A stretch of 20,968 bases of DNA from Lachnospiraceae bacterium (GCA_024691145.1 JAILNW010000020.1:1-20968); one strand, 5' to 3'; shown: positions 1 through 7,984, counted from the first letter of the stretch. A program made the numbers and translations. The notes: generated from the sequence alone by a model not told the origin.

Positions 1-1
1 C

Positions 2-319
2 AGGTTAAAAGGTGGCAGTTCAAAGATACTTGGTATCAAAGTTCTTGGTATTGCAAGTCCTGAAGGTACTATTAGTCTTGTAACAACTGCCAGAGGAAAA
101 CTTGCTATTTATGCAAAAACTGCTGAAGAAATGATTGCCCAGGCTTATAATGGAGGCAAAGTTATTATTACAAACTGCTTTAATGAAGAAAAAGCTCTTC
201 ATCTTAAAAATCTTATACTTGAGAAGTTTCCTGATGCTGATATCAGCATTATGCCTACAGGTGGTTTATGCAGTTATTATGCAGAACGTGGTGGTCTGCT
301 TATTGGTTTTGAAGTTTAG
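2..319 (+). CDS. DegV family protein, 3' end only (partial)
   Basis: The open frame enters from the left edge and runs 105 codons to TAG at 317-319, so only the C-terminal part of the protein is visible. It resembles the C-terminal lobe of DegV-family proteins, which bind fatty acids; several Firmicutes members serve as FakB subunits that present the fatty acid to the FakA kinase. The visible signs are a segment ending in GIASPEGTISLVTTARGK, an alpha/beta stretch (KVIITNCFNEEKA), and a closing GGLCSYYAERGGLLIGFE, which matches the glycine-rich end of this family. The start, the fatty-acid-binding serine and the N-terminal domain lie outside the window. It is the only plus-strand gene and converges on the ABC exporter operon. 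The family call rests on the tail alone. Confidence 0.72.
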   Translation, partial: RLKGGSSKILGIKVLGIASPEGTISLVTTARGKLAIYAKTAEEMIAQAYNGGKVIITNCFNEEKALHLKNLILEKFPDADISIMPTGGLCSYYAERGGLLIGFEV

Positions 320-328
320 AGATTAAAG

Positions 329-367
329 AAAGAATCCTTAAAGGTTTCGTACCAATAAGGATTCTTT
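329..367. terminator. Bidirectional intrinsic terminator between converging genes
   Basis: A 12-bp perfect inverted repeat pairs 329-340 (AAAGAATCCTTA) with 356-367, around a 15-base loop that can form an inner GGT/ACC pair. On the plus strand it is followed by further T residues and would end the DegV-like gene. Read on the minus strand it is followed by TTCTTTCTTT-like sequence and would end the exporter operon. It sits exactly in the 53-base gap between the two stop codons. Confidence 0.85.
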
Positions 368-372
368 TTAAT

Positions 373-1698
373 TTATTCATATCTTAATGCATCTATTACC
401 TCCATTTTAGCGGCCTTGTTTGCTGGATAATATCCAAAGAATACACCCGTTAACATTGAGAAGAATAGTGAGATATTTATAGCTGTTAATGATGGCTGTA
501 CATTAAATATTATATATGAAGCATATTCTTCATATGCTGATTGCACGGCCATTTTAACAATTCCCCCTAATAAATATCCATTTACAATACCTATTGTAAC
601 GCCTATTAATCCTCCTATAAGACAAATTATTACAGCTTCTATAAGGAACTGCACCCTTATTGTCTTTCTCTTTGCACCAAGTGCCATTCTGATTCCTATT
701 TCCTTAGTTCTTTCTGTAATTGATACAAGCATTATGTTCATAACACCAACACCACCAACTATAAGAGATATAGCCGCAATTGCTGAAATTGCAATAGTAA
801 CTATATTAATAATATTATCTATCATCTCAAGTTCCGATGCCGCATCAAATGATTCAATCTGAAAATCCTTATTGTCAGCATACTTTTCATCAAAATACAG
901 TTTAACATTTGCTGATGAATCTTTAATATTTGAAGAAGGATTAAGTATTATAGTAAAATTTTCATAACCATAATTATCTTCTTTATTAAGCTTACTAACA
1001 GTGTTATATGACGTATATATAGGAGTTATTCTATCCTTTTCAGGCACATTTTTTTCATCTGAACCTCCCTGCATTTGTGGATTATACTTATAAACACCAA
1101 CTATTACAAATGTAAATATTCCTGTATCTCCCATATCAATTTCTATATTTTTCCCTATGGGATTCTCATCTTTAAAATAATTTGATGCCATTTTATCAGC
1201 TACTACGCAGGAAACTTTACATTTTTTATTATCTGCATCGGTAATATTTCGTCCAAGCTTTATATCCACCTTCATATACTTTAAATAATCCTTTGTGCAT
1301 CCTTGAACTGCAACCTTTGCATAATTGTCTGAACTGTCGGATACCTTTCCTGCACCAAGAAAATTATTAACAGCAATTCCCTCAATGGCATCAGGATACA
1401 ATTCTTTTATTTTTTCTATATCCTCATCTGTTACATAATCTTCTTTATCCATTTCGGGGTATTCCCAGTTTAAATAATCTTCCTCTGACTCTGGATATCT
1501 TGCCATTATATACATATAAAGAGCATTTGCTCCCAGGGAATTAAATGTAGTAGATAATGTTCTTCTTAATGAATTACCAATTGTAGTAATTGTTATAACT
1601 GCACTTATTCCTATAATAATACCAAGCATGGTAAGAAGAGAACGCATTTTGTTGCATCGAATACTATTAAGGGATTCTTTTATATTCTCAAATAGCAT
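373..1698 (-). CDS. ABC transporter permease, FtsX/MacB type
   Basis: Membrane subunit of a MacB/YknZ-type (type VII) ABC exporter. These proteins do not form a classical channel; they convert ATP hydrolysis into movement of their extracytoplasmic domain, driving export of peptides, lipids or macrolides. The layout is typical. TM1 follows the start (about residues 19-44, after KMRSLLTMLGIIIGI), then comes a roughly 240-residue extracytoplasmic domain, then three C-terminal TMs (about 293-322, 348-378 and 403-424). The cytoplasmic motif ITERTKEIGIRMALGAK follows TM2, and the protein ends AKMEVIDALRYE. The open frame can begin at GTG 1707, but ATG 1698 has AGGTG six bases upstream and is preferred, giving 441 residues. 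The gene overlaps the ATPase gene by 11 bases, which suggests translational coupling. The substrate cannot be read from the sequence. Confidence 0.9.
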   Translation of the reverse strand: MLFENIKESLNSIRCNKMRSLLTMLGIIIGISAVITITTIGNSLRRTLSTTFNSLGANALYMYIMARYPESEEDYLNWEYPEMDKEDYVTDEDIEKIKELYPDAIEGIAVNNFLGAGKVSDSSDNYAKVAVQGCTKDYLKYMKVDIKLGRNITDADNKKCKVSCVVADKMASNYFKDENPIGKNIEIDMGDTGIFTFVIVGVYKYNPQMQGGSDEKNVPEKDRITPIYTSYNTVSKLNKEDNYGYENFTIILNPSSNIKDSSANVKLYFDEKYADNKDFQIESFDAASELEMIDNIINIVTIAISAIAAISLIVGGVGVMNIMLVSITERTKEIGIRMALGAKRKTIRVQFLIEAVIICLIGGLIGVTIGIVNGYLLGGIVKMAVQSAYEEYASYIIFNVQPSLTAINISLFFSMLTGVFFGYYPANKAAKMEVIDALRYE

Positions 1699-2392
1699 CT
1701 TCTTCACCTGCCTTAACTTTTATTATATTTCCATCTGATAAGGTAATAATTCTCTGTGTTTCAGAAGCCAGTTCCTGTGAATGTGTTATTAACACTATTG
1801 TTTTTCCTTGTTCTTCATGAAGTTTATGAAAAATATCCATAACCATATGTCCTGTCTTTGAATCAAGAGCTCCAGTAGGTTCATCCGCAAGTATTATCGA
1901 GGGGTTATTTATCATGGCTCTTGCAATTGCAACCCTTTGCTTCTGTCCTCCAGAAAGTTCGTTTGGTTTATGTTTTGCTCTGTCAGCCATTCCTACCATT
2001 TCTAACATTTCCATGGCTCTTTCTTTTGCATCTTTTTGCTTCTTTTTACCATACATTAATGGTATCATGACATTTTTAAGAGCAGTTGCTCTTGGAAGCA
2101 GATTAAAATTCTGAAATACAAATCCTATCTTCTCATTTCTTACGTTACTTCTCATATCATCAGACATCTTATTTACATCTATTCCATCTAGAAAATATCC
2201 TCCTTCTGTCTGCCTGTCTAATACACCTATAATATTCATCAATGTACTTTTTCCAGAACCTGATTCTCCTACTATTGATACAAATTCACCATCATTAATA
2301 TCAAGTGATATGCCATTGAGAATCTGAAGTTCATTTGGTTTTCCTATATAATATCTTTTAATGATATTTTCCATGTGAATTGTTGATTCCAT
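1688..2392 (-). CDS. ABC transporter ATP-binding protein, MacB/LolD type
   Basis: Cytoplasmic ATPase of the same exporter, 234 residues, the usual length for the LolD/YknY/FtsE-like group. All nucleotide-binding motifs are intact: Walker A GESGSGKST (42-50), Q-loop Q94 in FVFQNFNLLP, signature LSGGQ (146-150), Walker B IILADEPTGALD (166-177) with catalytic E171, and H-loop H204 in LITH. The family-typical region LNGISLDINDGEFVSIVG precedes Walker A. Start ATG 2392 has AAAGGG about eight bases upstream. The gene begins 17 bases after the membrane fusion protein stop and overlaps the permease start, so the three genes are one operon. The ATPase should dimerise and dock on the permease. Function in export is firm; the exported compound is unknown. 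Confidence 0.95.
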   Translation of the reverse strand: MESTIHMENIIKRYYIGKPNELQILNGISLDINDGEFVSIVGESGSGKSTLMNIIGVLDRQTEGGYFLDGIDVNKMSDDMRSNVRNEKIGFVFQNFNLLPRATALKNVMIPLMYGKKKQKDAKERAMEMLEMVGMADRAKHKPNELSGGQKQRVAIARAMINNPSIILADEPTGALDSKTGHMVMDIFHKLHEEQGKTIVLITHSQELASETQRIITLSDGNIIKVKAGEEDAI

Positions 2393-2409
2393 GCATATTC
2401 CCTTTCCTT

Positions 2410-3996
2410 TTAATACTCATAATTTGATTCCGTAAACTCATCACCATCATTTAATGAAAATGAATAATCAATAGCAAGTTTATCCCCTTCTTTTAAGTCT
2501 CCTCCTGTTACTTCCACATAGTAATCAAGTTCCTGACCTACTTTAATTTTGGTCTTATGAGCAGTGTATTTTCCATTATCATTCTTTGTTGCTGTCATTA
2601 TATATGCCTTATTTTCTTCATCATACTGTACAAGATCATATGGCACAGCAAGGGCCGCTGGCCTGCTGTAAAGAACTATCTTAGCCTTGGCACTCATATT
2701 TACAAGAAGCTTTGTATTTTCAATTGTAATCTCTGCAGAATATCCAGTTGCGCTCTGATAATAATCTCCCATGCCTCCCTGGCTCTTTATCTTTACTACT
2801 CTTGTAACAGTACCCTGTATCTCTTCATCTTCAAGGGCAGGTGCTGTTACAATTGCTTTCATTCCTTCTTCAAGTTTTAATATATCTGACTCCTGTACAT
2901 CAACTATTACCTTAAGGGTATTAGTTCCTTCTATTGTAACCATCGGTGTTCCTGGTGCATATGTATCACCTGTTGAAATGTTAACAGCTGTAACAAGTCC
3001 ATCACAAGGTGCTTTAACTATACAGTTTTCTAGCTGTTTCTGAAGCTCTGTTAACTGTTTTTGCATATCCTTCGTAGATGATGTCTCATACTGCTCCATT
3101 TCAATGCTGTTTTGTATAGCCTGGACACTTCTGTTAGTTGAAATAAGTGTTTCATTATAAGATGCAGTAGCATCTTGCTGGGATTCCTTTGCCATTTCAT
3201 AAGATTCCTTTGCAGCCTCTATCTGTTCCTTTAACATCTCAACCTCTGATTTTAAAGAAGTATATTCTTCTAAAGCCAGGTCAAATGCATCTTTTTTTGT
3301 AGTGTATAATGCAACCGCATTATCATATGCAAGCTGTGTCTGATAATCTTCATCATTAAGTGCTTTATTTGCCTTTTCAACACCTGATGCTGCCTGTTCC
3401 ATTTCAGATTTACATGTATTATATTTTTTCTCTGCTGATGTTAATTTCTCACTTTTTGTATTGTAATTATTACTTAGATTCTGATAAGTATCCTTAGCTT
3501 TAGAAGTTGCTTTTTCAGCCTTATCGATTACTTTCTTTGCTGCTTCAAGAGTTTTCTTCTGGTCTTCCTTAGCTTCATCTAAAGACTGTTTCTTCTGTTT
3601 CTTTTCATTATCACTAATTGCATTAGTTGACTTAATTGCATTCTTTAAATCCTCTATTTGTTCCTGTATATCAGTCGTATCTATAGTAACAATTGTTGTA
3701 CCTTTAGTAACAACATCACCAAGCTGCACATTTACTCCTAATATCTTTCCACCTGCTACGGATGTAACATTTGTTTTAGTATCTCCAGACACTGTTCCTG
3801 AAAGATTTATGGAATCTGACAAGTCCCTTACTTCTACTTCTTCAACCATTATTCCCTCATCCATATATTCAGATGCTTTATCTGATAACTTTTTAATTGC
3901 GGAAGTAATCAAAATAATTATCAGAATAACAACCGCTGCTACAATACCAACAATTTTAATAATCTTTTTCTTTCTGCCTGAATTTTCACCGGACAT
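2410..3996 (-). CDS. Membrane fusion (HlyD/MacA/YknX-like) protein of the exporter
   Basis: Periplasmic-adaptor-like subunit as found in Gram-positive YknXYZ/MacA-type systems, 528 residues. Basic N-terminus then one TM (about 11-33) anchors it. A first half biotinyl-lipoyl domain (about 66-105, SGTVSGDTKTNVTSVAGG...) leads into an unusually long coiled coil (about 108-325, rich in K, E, A and Q). The second lipoyl half is at about 325-355 (CIVKAPCDGLVTAVNISTGD). A beta-barrel (about 360-445) and a membrane-proximal domain follow. Start ATG 3996 has AGGAGG at 4003-4008. It is the first gene of the operon, with the ATPase 17 bases downstream. In a cell without an outer membrane, the roughly 215-residue coiled coil may reach into the wall or hold the substrate; this is inference. 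Confidence 0.92.
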   Translation of the reverse strand: MSGENSGRKKKIIKIVGIVAAVVILIIILITSAIKKLSDKASEYMDEGIMVEEVEVRDLSDSINLSGTVSGDTKTNVTSVAGGKILGVNVQLGDVVTKGTTIVTIDTTDIQEQIEDLKNAIKSTNAISDNEKKQKKQSLDEAKEDQKKTLEAAKKVIDKAEKATSKAKDTYQNLSNNYNTKSEKLTSAEKKYNTCKSEMEQAASGVEKANKALNDEDYQTQLAYDNAVALYTTKKDAFDLALEEYTSLKSEVEMLKEQIEAAKESYEMAKESQQDATASYNETLISTNRSVQAIQNSIEMEQYETSSTKDMQKQLTELQKQLENCIVKAPCDGLVTAVNISTGDTYAPGTPMVTIEGTNTLKVIVDVQESDILKLEEGMKAIVTAPALEDEEIQGTVTRVVKIKSQGGMGDYYQSATGYSAEITIENTKLLVNMSAKAKIVLYSRPAALAVPYDLVQYDEENKAYIMTATKNDNGKYTAHKTKIKVGQELDYYVEVTGGDLKEGDKLAIDYSFSLNDGDEFTESNYEY

Positions 3997-4054
3997 ACAA
4001 ATCCTCCTATCTAATATAATAAATAAAATCTACCATTATCTATATCGTAATATT

Positions 4055-4082
4055 ATTATATATATTTACTTCCTATTGAAAA
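4055..4082 (-). promoter_or_regulatory. Possible promoter of the exporter operon
   Basis: On the minus strand TATAAT (4055-4060) lies 16 bases after TTTTCA (4077-4082), upstream of the membrane fusion protein gene. The -10 is perfect but the region is so AT-rich that TATAAT can occur by chance, and the -35 matches in only four of six positions. The rest of the 4009-4100 gap shows nothing else clear. Confidence 0.35.
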
Positions 4083-4100
4083 TTATATTTTTAAAACAAA

Positions 4101-4128
4101 AAACTCCTGAGATTTTTCTCAGAAGTTT
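4101..4128 (-). terminator. Intrinsic terminator after the zinc-ribbon gene
   Basis: The minus strand forms a 12-bp stem (4117-4128 with 4101-4112) around a four-base AAAA loop. The single mismatch seen on the plus strand becomes a G-U pair on the minus strand. The stem is followed by TTTTTGTTTT. It begins five bases after the TGA of the zinc-ribbon gene, which fixes its direction. Confidence 0.85.
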
Positions 4129-4132
4129 TAAC

Positions 4133-4390
4133 TCAAATCTTGTGTCTTTTTCTAGGAGTAACATCCTCTCTTTTTCTGGTTCTGCGTTCATTTATCGGAA
4201 CAAACTTTTCAGGATCGTCTACATAACTTCTAACAAGACTTCCACAATTTCTGCAAAAAACGTGATTAAGCTTCTTTCCCACTGACCATATGCTATGTGT
4301 AGATGTTACTGATGCATATCCTTGCTGACATCCTGTAACCATCTCTGTTCCATTACAAAATGGACATTCTTGTACATACTTATCTCTCAT
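4133..4390 (-). CDS. Small zinc-ribbon protein of unknown function
   Basis: A predicted 85-residue soluble protein with two CxxC knuckles, CPFC (9-12) and CRNC (46-49), the signature of a zinc ribbon, and a very basic C-terminus (NERRTRKREDVTPRKRHKI) that could contact nucleic acid. I do not recognise a named family. A longer open frame reaches 4429, but its first codons lie inside the tuf terminator. ATG 4390 has GGGAGG eight bases upstream and is the better start. No promoter is visible between the tuf terminator and the gene, so it probably depends on read-through from tuf, and it ends in its own terminator. One further Cys (C21) and two His (H32, H43) lie between the knuckles. A role linked to translation is suggested only by position. 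Confidence 0.75.
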   Translation of the reverse strand: MRDKYVQECPFCNGTEMVTGCQQGYASVTSTHSIWSVGKKLNHVFCRNCGSLVRSYVDDPEKFVPINERRTRKREDVTPRKRHKI

Positions 4391-4423
4391 AAAACCAGCC
4401 TCCCATTTTATTAAATAGAGAAA

Positions 4424-4453
4424 CCGCAACCCCTGTATAAACAGAGATTGCGG
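4424..4453 (-). terminator. Intrinsic terminator of tuf
   Basis: On the minus strand a 13-bp stem pairs 4441-4453 with 4424-4436 (CCGCAA...TTGCGG core plus seven inner pairs, three of them G-U) around the loop TTAT. It is followed by TTTCTCTATTT. It lies 40 bases after the tuf stop codon. The T-run is interrupted, so some read-through into the zinc-ribbon gene is plausible. Confidence 0.85.
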
Positions 4454-4492
4454 AATTATTTACTCTTTATATTAAGATTAATTAATCTTCAA

Positions 4493-5680
4493 TTACTCGA
4501 TGATAGATGCAACTCTTCCTGATCCTACAGTACGTCCACCCTCACGGATAGCGAATGAAAGACCCTGCTGCATTGCTACTGGATGGATAAGTTCGATAGT
4601 CATCTCTACGTTATCACCAGGCATACACATCTCAGTTCCCTCTGGAAGCTGGATAACACCAGTTACGTCAGTTGTTCTGAAGTAGAACTGTGGTCTGTAG
4701 TTGTTGAAGAATGGAGTATGACGTCCACCTTCGTCTTTAGTTAATACGTAAACCTGAGCTGTGAACTTTCTGTGGCAAGTGATTGAACCTGGCTTACAAA
4801 GAACCTGTCCTCTTTCGATTTCAGTTCTCTGGATACCACGAAGAAGTGCTCCGATGTTATCTCCAGCCTGAGCCTCATCAAGAAGCTTTCTGAACATTTC
4901 GATACCAGTAACAACTGTCTTCTTAACTTCTTCCTTAACACCAACGATTTCAACTTCCTCGTTAAGGTGAAGAACACCACGCTCAACTCTACCTGTAGCA
5001 ACAGTACCACGTCCAGTGATTGTGAATACGTCCTCAACTGGCATAAGGAATGGCTGATCAGTTGCTCTCTGTGGATCTGGAATGAACTCATCAACTGTGT
5101 TCATTAATTCCATGATCTTGTCTCCCCACTCACCGTTAGGATCTTCAAGAGCCTTAAGAGCTGATCCCTTAACGATTGGGCAACCAGTGAATTCATACTC
5201 TTCAAGCTGCTCAGTGATTTCCATCTCAACTAATTCAAGAAGTTCTTCATCATCAACCATATCACACTTGTTCATGAATACAACGATGTAAGGAACACCA
5301 ACCTGACGAGAAAGTAAGATGTGCTCTTTAGTCTGAGCCATAACACCATCAGTTGCTGCAACAACAAGGATAGCACCGTCCATCTGAGCTGCTCCTGTGA
5401 TCATGTTCTTAACGTAGTCAGCATGTCCTGGGCAGTCAACGTGTGCATAATGTCTCTTCTCAGTCTCATACTCAACGTGTGCTGTAGAGATAGTGATACC
5501 TCTTTCTCTTTCTTCTGGAGCCTTATCAATGTTCTCGAAATCAGTAGCTGTGTTACCAGCAACTCTTGCTGCAAGAACTTTAGTGATAGCAGCTGTTAAT
5601 GTAGTCTTACCATGATCTACGTGTCCGATTGTACCTATGTTACAGTGTGGTTTGCTTCTTTCAAATTTAGCTTTAGCCAT
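4493..5680 (-). CDS. tuf: Elongation factor Tu
   Basis: EF-Tu delivers aminoacyl-tRNA to the ribosomal A site as the GTP complex. The protein is 395 residues, the normal length. All G motifs are intact: GHVDHGKT (19-26), switch I RERGITI (58-64), DCPGH (82-86, H86 being the catalytic histidine), NKCD (137-140) and SAL (173-175). Domains II and III follow and it ends GGRTVGSGRVASIIE. Start ATG 5680 has AAGGAGG at 5690-5696. A near-perfect promoter and a terminator flank it, so tuf can be made alone, as well as by read-through from fusA, where no terminator is seen in between. A small TACC-GAAA-GGTA hairpin (5698-5709) sits just before the ribosome-binding site. Confidence 0.99.
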   Translation of the reverse strand: MAKAKFERSKPHCNIGTIGHVDHGKTTLTAAITKVLAARVAGNTATDFENIDKAPEERERGITISTAHVEYETEKRHYAHVDCPGHADYVKNMITGAAQMDGAILVVAATDGVMAQTKEHILLSRQVGVPYIVVFMNKCDMVDDEELLELVEMEITEQLEEYEFTGCPIVKGSALKALEDPNGEWGDKIMELMNTVDEFIPDPQRATDQPFLMPVEDVFTITGRGTVATGRVERGVLHLNEEVEIVGVKEEVKKTVVTGIEMFRKLLDEAQAGDNIGALLRGIQRTEIERGQVLCKPGSITCHRKFTAQVYVLTKDEGGRHTPFFNNYRPQFYFRTTDVTGVIQLPEGTEMCMPGDNVEMTIELIHPVAMQQGLSFAIREGGRTVGSGRVASIIE

Positions 5681-5726
5681 TATTATAATCCTCCTTTTAC
5701 CTTTCGGTATAATTATTATAAGTTTT

Positions 5727-5755
5727 ATTATATTTCATTATCTAAATAATTTCAA
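5727..5755 (-). promoter_or_regulatory. Sigma-A promoter of tuf
   Basis: Minus strand TTGAAA (5750-5755), a 17-base spacer, then TATAAT (5727-5732): five of six plus six of six matches at the ideal distance. It falls in the gap between the ancestral fusA stop (5778-5780) and tuf. Transcription should start near 5720, giving a leader of about 40 bases. Confidence 0.88.
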
Positions 5756-5777
5756 GTTTTGTTTGATACAAAATTAA

Positions 5778-5872
5778 TTATTTTGCATTACGTCCTGCAA
5801 GAACTTTCTCCTGCACTGACTTTGGAACCTGCTCATATTTCTCGAAGAACATTGAGTAGTTTCCACGTCCCA
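5778..5872 (-). other. fusA: Displaced conserved 3' end of fusA (after frameshift)
   Basis: In the frame one base away from the open fusA frame, 5871-5778 encodes GRGNYSMFFEKYEQVPKSVQ followed by EKVLAGRNAK and TAA. This is the expected end of EF-G: the last strand of domain V and the C-terminal helix. Leaving out the A at 5872 (T on the coding strand) turns the coding strand into ATG ACT CAG GGA CGT GGA, which restores the near-universal MTQGRG motif and a 706-residue protein. The segment is therefore real fusA sequence out of frame, not an intergenic region. Confidence 0.93.
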
Positions 5873-7899
5873 TGAGTCATAGAACGAAGAGTTGTTGAAT
5901 ATCCGAACATCTCAGCAAGTGGAACATATCCTCTGATAATCTTTCCACCACCAACATCGTCCATACCCTCGATACGTCCACGACGAGAGTTAATATCACC
6001 AATAACATCACCCATGTAATCTTCTGGTGTTGTAACTTCAACTCTCATGATAGGCTCAAGAAGTACTGCGCCTGCCTTCTGCATAGCTTCCTTGAAAGCC
6101 ATAGATCCGGCAATGTGGAATGCCATTTCGTTAGAATCGACTTCATGGTATGATCCATCATATACTGTTGCATGGATACCAAGTACTGGGAATCCACCAA
6201 GTATACCTGCCTTAGCAGCTTCTTCAATACCTTCACCAACAGCTGGGATATATTCCTTAGGAATAGCACCACCAACAACTGTTGATTCGAACTTGAATGT
6301 CTCTTCTGCGTTAGCATCCATAGGCTCAAATTTAACTTTACAGTGTCCGTACTGTCCACGTCCACCTGACTGCTTAGCGTACTTAGAATCAACGTCAACA
6401 GCCTTAGTAAATGTTTCTTTGTATGCAACCTGAGGTGCACCAACATTAGCTTCAACCTTGAATTCACGAAGAAGTCTGTCTACGATGATTTCAAGATGTA
6501 ATTCACCCATACCAGAGATGATAGTCTGACCAGTTTCCTGGTTAGTATATGCTCTGAATGTTGGATCTTCTTCAGCAAGTTTAGCAAGAGCTTCACTCAT
6601 CTTACCCTGACCAGCTTTAGTCTTAGGCTCGATAGCAACATCGATAACTGGCTCTGGGAATTCCATAGATTCAAGAATAACTGGGTGCTGTTCATCACAG
6701 ATTGTATCACCAGTTGTAGTAAACTTAAATCCAATAGCTGCTGCTATATCACCAGCATAAACCTTATCAAGTTCTTCTCTCTTGTTAGCATGCATCTGAA
6801 GGATACGTCCTACACGCTCTTTCTTGCCCTTTGTTGCGTTAAGTACATATGAACCAGAGTTCATTGTTCCAGAGTAAACTCTGAAGTAAGCAAGCTTACC
6901 AACGAATGGATCTGTCATAATCTTGAATGCAAGTGCTGCGAATGGCTCTTCATCAGAAGAATGCTTCTCAATTGGGTTACCATCTAAGTCAGTTCCCTGA
7001 ATGGCAGCAACATCTGTAGGTGCTGGCATGTATTCAATAATAGCATCAAGAAGCTTCTGAACACCCTTGTTACGATATGCTGAACCGCAAAGTACAGGGA
7101 TAATCTCAACTCTACATGTAGCTGCTCTTAATGCTTTCTTAAGATCTGCTGTTGCAATCTCTTCGCCTTCAAGATAAGCCATCATAAGATCATCATCAGT
7201 TTCGCAAATCTTCTCTATCATATCAAGACGGTATGCTTCAGCATCGTCCTTCATATCTTCAGGTATATCAGTTATAGAAATATCATCACCCTTATCATCG
7301 TTATAGATATAAGCCTGCATCTCAAATAAATCTATAATACCTTTAAATTCATCTTCTTTACCAATTGGTAACTGAAGAGGAACTGCGTTCTTTCCTAAAC
7401 GAGTCTTAATCATGTCAACTGCGTTATAGAAATCAGCTCCAAGAATATCCATCTTATTGATGAAAGCCATTCTTGGTACGTTGTAAGTGTCAGCCTGACG
7501 CCAAACGTTCTCTGACTGTGGCTCAACACCACCCTTAGCACAGAAAACACCAACTGCACCATCAAGTACACGAAGTGAACGCTCAACTTCTACTGTGAAG
7601 TCAACGTGTCCCGGTGTATCGATGATATTGATACGGTTCTCTAATTCACCAGGCTTATTCTTAGTTTTCTCCTGCAATGTCCAGTGACATGTAGTTGCTG
7701 CAGAAGTGATAGTGATACCTCTTTCCTGCTCCTGCTCCATCCAGTCCATAGTAGCAGTTCCTTCGTGAGTATCACCGATTTTATAGTTAACACCAGTATA
7801 ATATAATATACGCTCTGTAAGAGTAGTCTTACCAGCATCGATATGAGCCATTATACCAATGTTTCTTGTACGTTCCAGTGGATAATCTCTACCAGCCAA
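5833..7899 (-). CDS. fusA: Elongation factor G, open frame with frameshifted C-terminus
   Basis: EF-G drives GTP-dependent translocation and, with RRF, ribosome recycling. Motifs are intact: P-loop AHIDAGKTT (18-26), switch I RGITITSAATT, DTPGHVDF (94-101), NKMD (148-151), and domains II to V with the loop INSRRGRIEGMDD. The uninterrupted frame gives 688 residues, but the last 12 (GTWKLLNVLREI) do not belong to EF-G. An extra base at 5872 shifts the frame after residue 676, and the true ending is in the neighbouring frame down to 5778. Start is TTG 7899 with AAGGAGG at 7907-7913, seven bases away; no in-frame ATG precedes the P-loop. It is the third gene of the str operon. A sequencing or assembly error is the simplest explanation for the frameshift, because EF-G is essential. 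Confidence 0.95.
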   Translation of the reverse strand: MAGRDYPLERTRNIGIMAHIDAGKTTLTERILYYTGVNYKIGDTHEGTATMDWMEQEQERGITITSAATTCHWTLQEKTKNKPGELENRINIIDTPGHVDFTVEVERSLRVLDGAVGVFCAKGGVEPQSENVWRQADTYNVPRMAFINKMDILGADFYNAVDMIKTRLGKNAVPLQLPIGKEDEFKGIIDLFEMQAYIYNDDKGDDISITDIPEDMKDDAEAYRLDMIEKICETDDDLMMAYLEGEEIATADLKKALRAATCRVEIIPVLCGSAYRNKGVQKLLDAIIEYMPAPTDVAAIQGTDLDGNPIEKHSSDEEPFAALAFKIMTDPFVGKLAYFRVYSGTMNSGSYVLNATKGKKERVGRILQMHANKREELDKVYAGDIAAAIGFKFTTTGDTICDEQHPVILESMEFPEPVIDVAIEPKTKAGQGKMSEALAKLAEEDPTFRAYTNQETGQTIISGMGELHLEIIVDRLLREFKVEANVGAPQVAYKETFTKAVDVDSKYAKQSGGRGQYGHCKVKFEPMDANAEETFKFESTVVGGAIPKEYIPAVGEGIEEAAKAGILGGFPVLGIHATVYDGSYHEVDSNEMAFHIAGSMAFKEAMQKAGAVLLEPIMRVEVTTPEDYMGDVIGDINSRRGRIEGMDDVGGGKIIRGYVPLAEMFGYSTTLRSMTHGTWKLLNVLREI

Positions 7900-7921
7900 G
7901 TTAATTCCTCCTTGTCTTATT

Positions 7922-7944
7922 CCTTATGCTCCGAACACATAAGG
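7922..7944 (-). promoter_or_regulatory. Hairpin in the rpsG-fusA gap
   Basis: CCTTATG (7922-7928) pairs with CATAAGG (7938-7944), a perfect 7-bp stem with a nine-base loop. No T-run follows, so it is not a terminator. It lies just upstream of the fusA Shine-Dalgarno (7907-7913) and could affect fusA translation or mRNA processing. Confidence 0.5.
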
Positions 7945-7950
7945 TTCTGT

Positions 7951-7977
7951 AATATAATCTGCCATAAATATGGTCAA
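7951..7977 (-). promoter_or_regulatory. Possible weak internal promoter for fusA
   Basis: Minus strand TTGACC (7972-7977) and TATATT (7951-7956) are each five of six consensus matches, but the spacer is only 15 bases, two short of ideal. It sits directly after the rpsG stop. If active, it would let fusA be expressed without the ribosomal-protein genes. Confidence 0.3.
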
Positions 7978-7984
7978 TCAGCTA

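Noticed and set aside
3809..4285. Plus-strand frame of 158 codons across the exporter promoter region
   Set aside because: It spans parts of two well-supported minus-strand genes and the terminator between them. It shows no ribosome-binding site or family resemblance.
4391..4429. 13-codon N-terminal extension of the zinc-ribbon gene
   Set aside because: Its start lies inside the tuf terminator stem, while ATG 4390 has GGGAGG at a good distance.
5860..5880. Programmed ribosomal frameshifting in fusA
   Set aside because: There is no in-frame stop at the shift site, no slippery run, and no internal Shine-Dalgarno like that of prfB. The MTQGRG motif is restored by dropping a single base, which fits an insertion better.
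6045..6467. Minus-strand 140-codon frame inside fusA as a separate gene or second frameshift
   Set aside because: EF-G reads cleanly in the main frame through this whole stretch; only the extra base at 5872 disturbs it.
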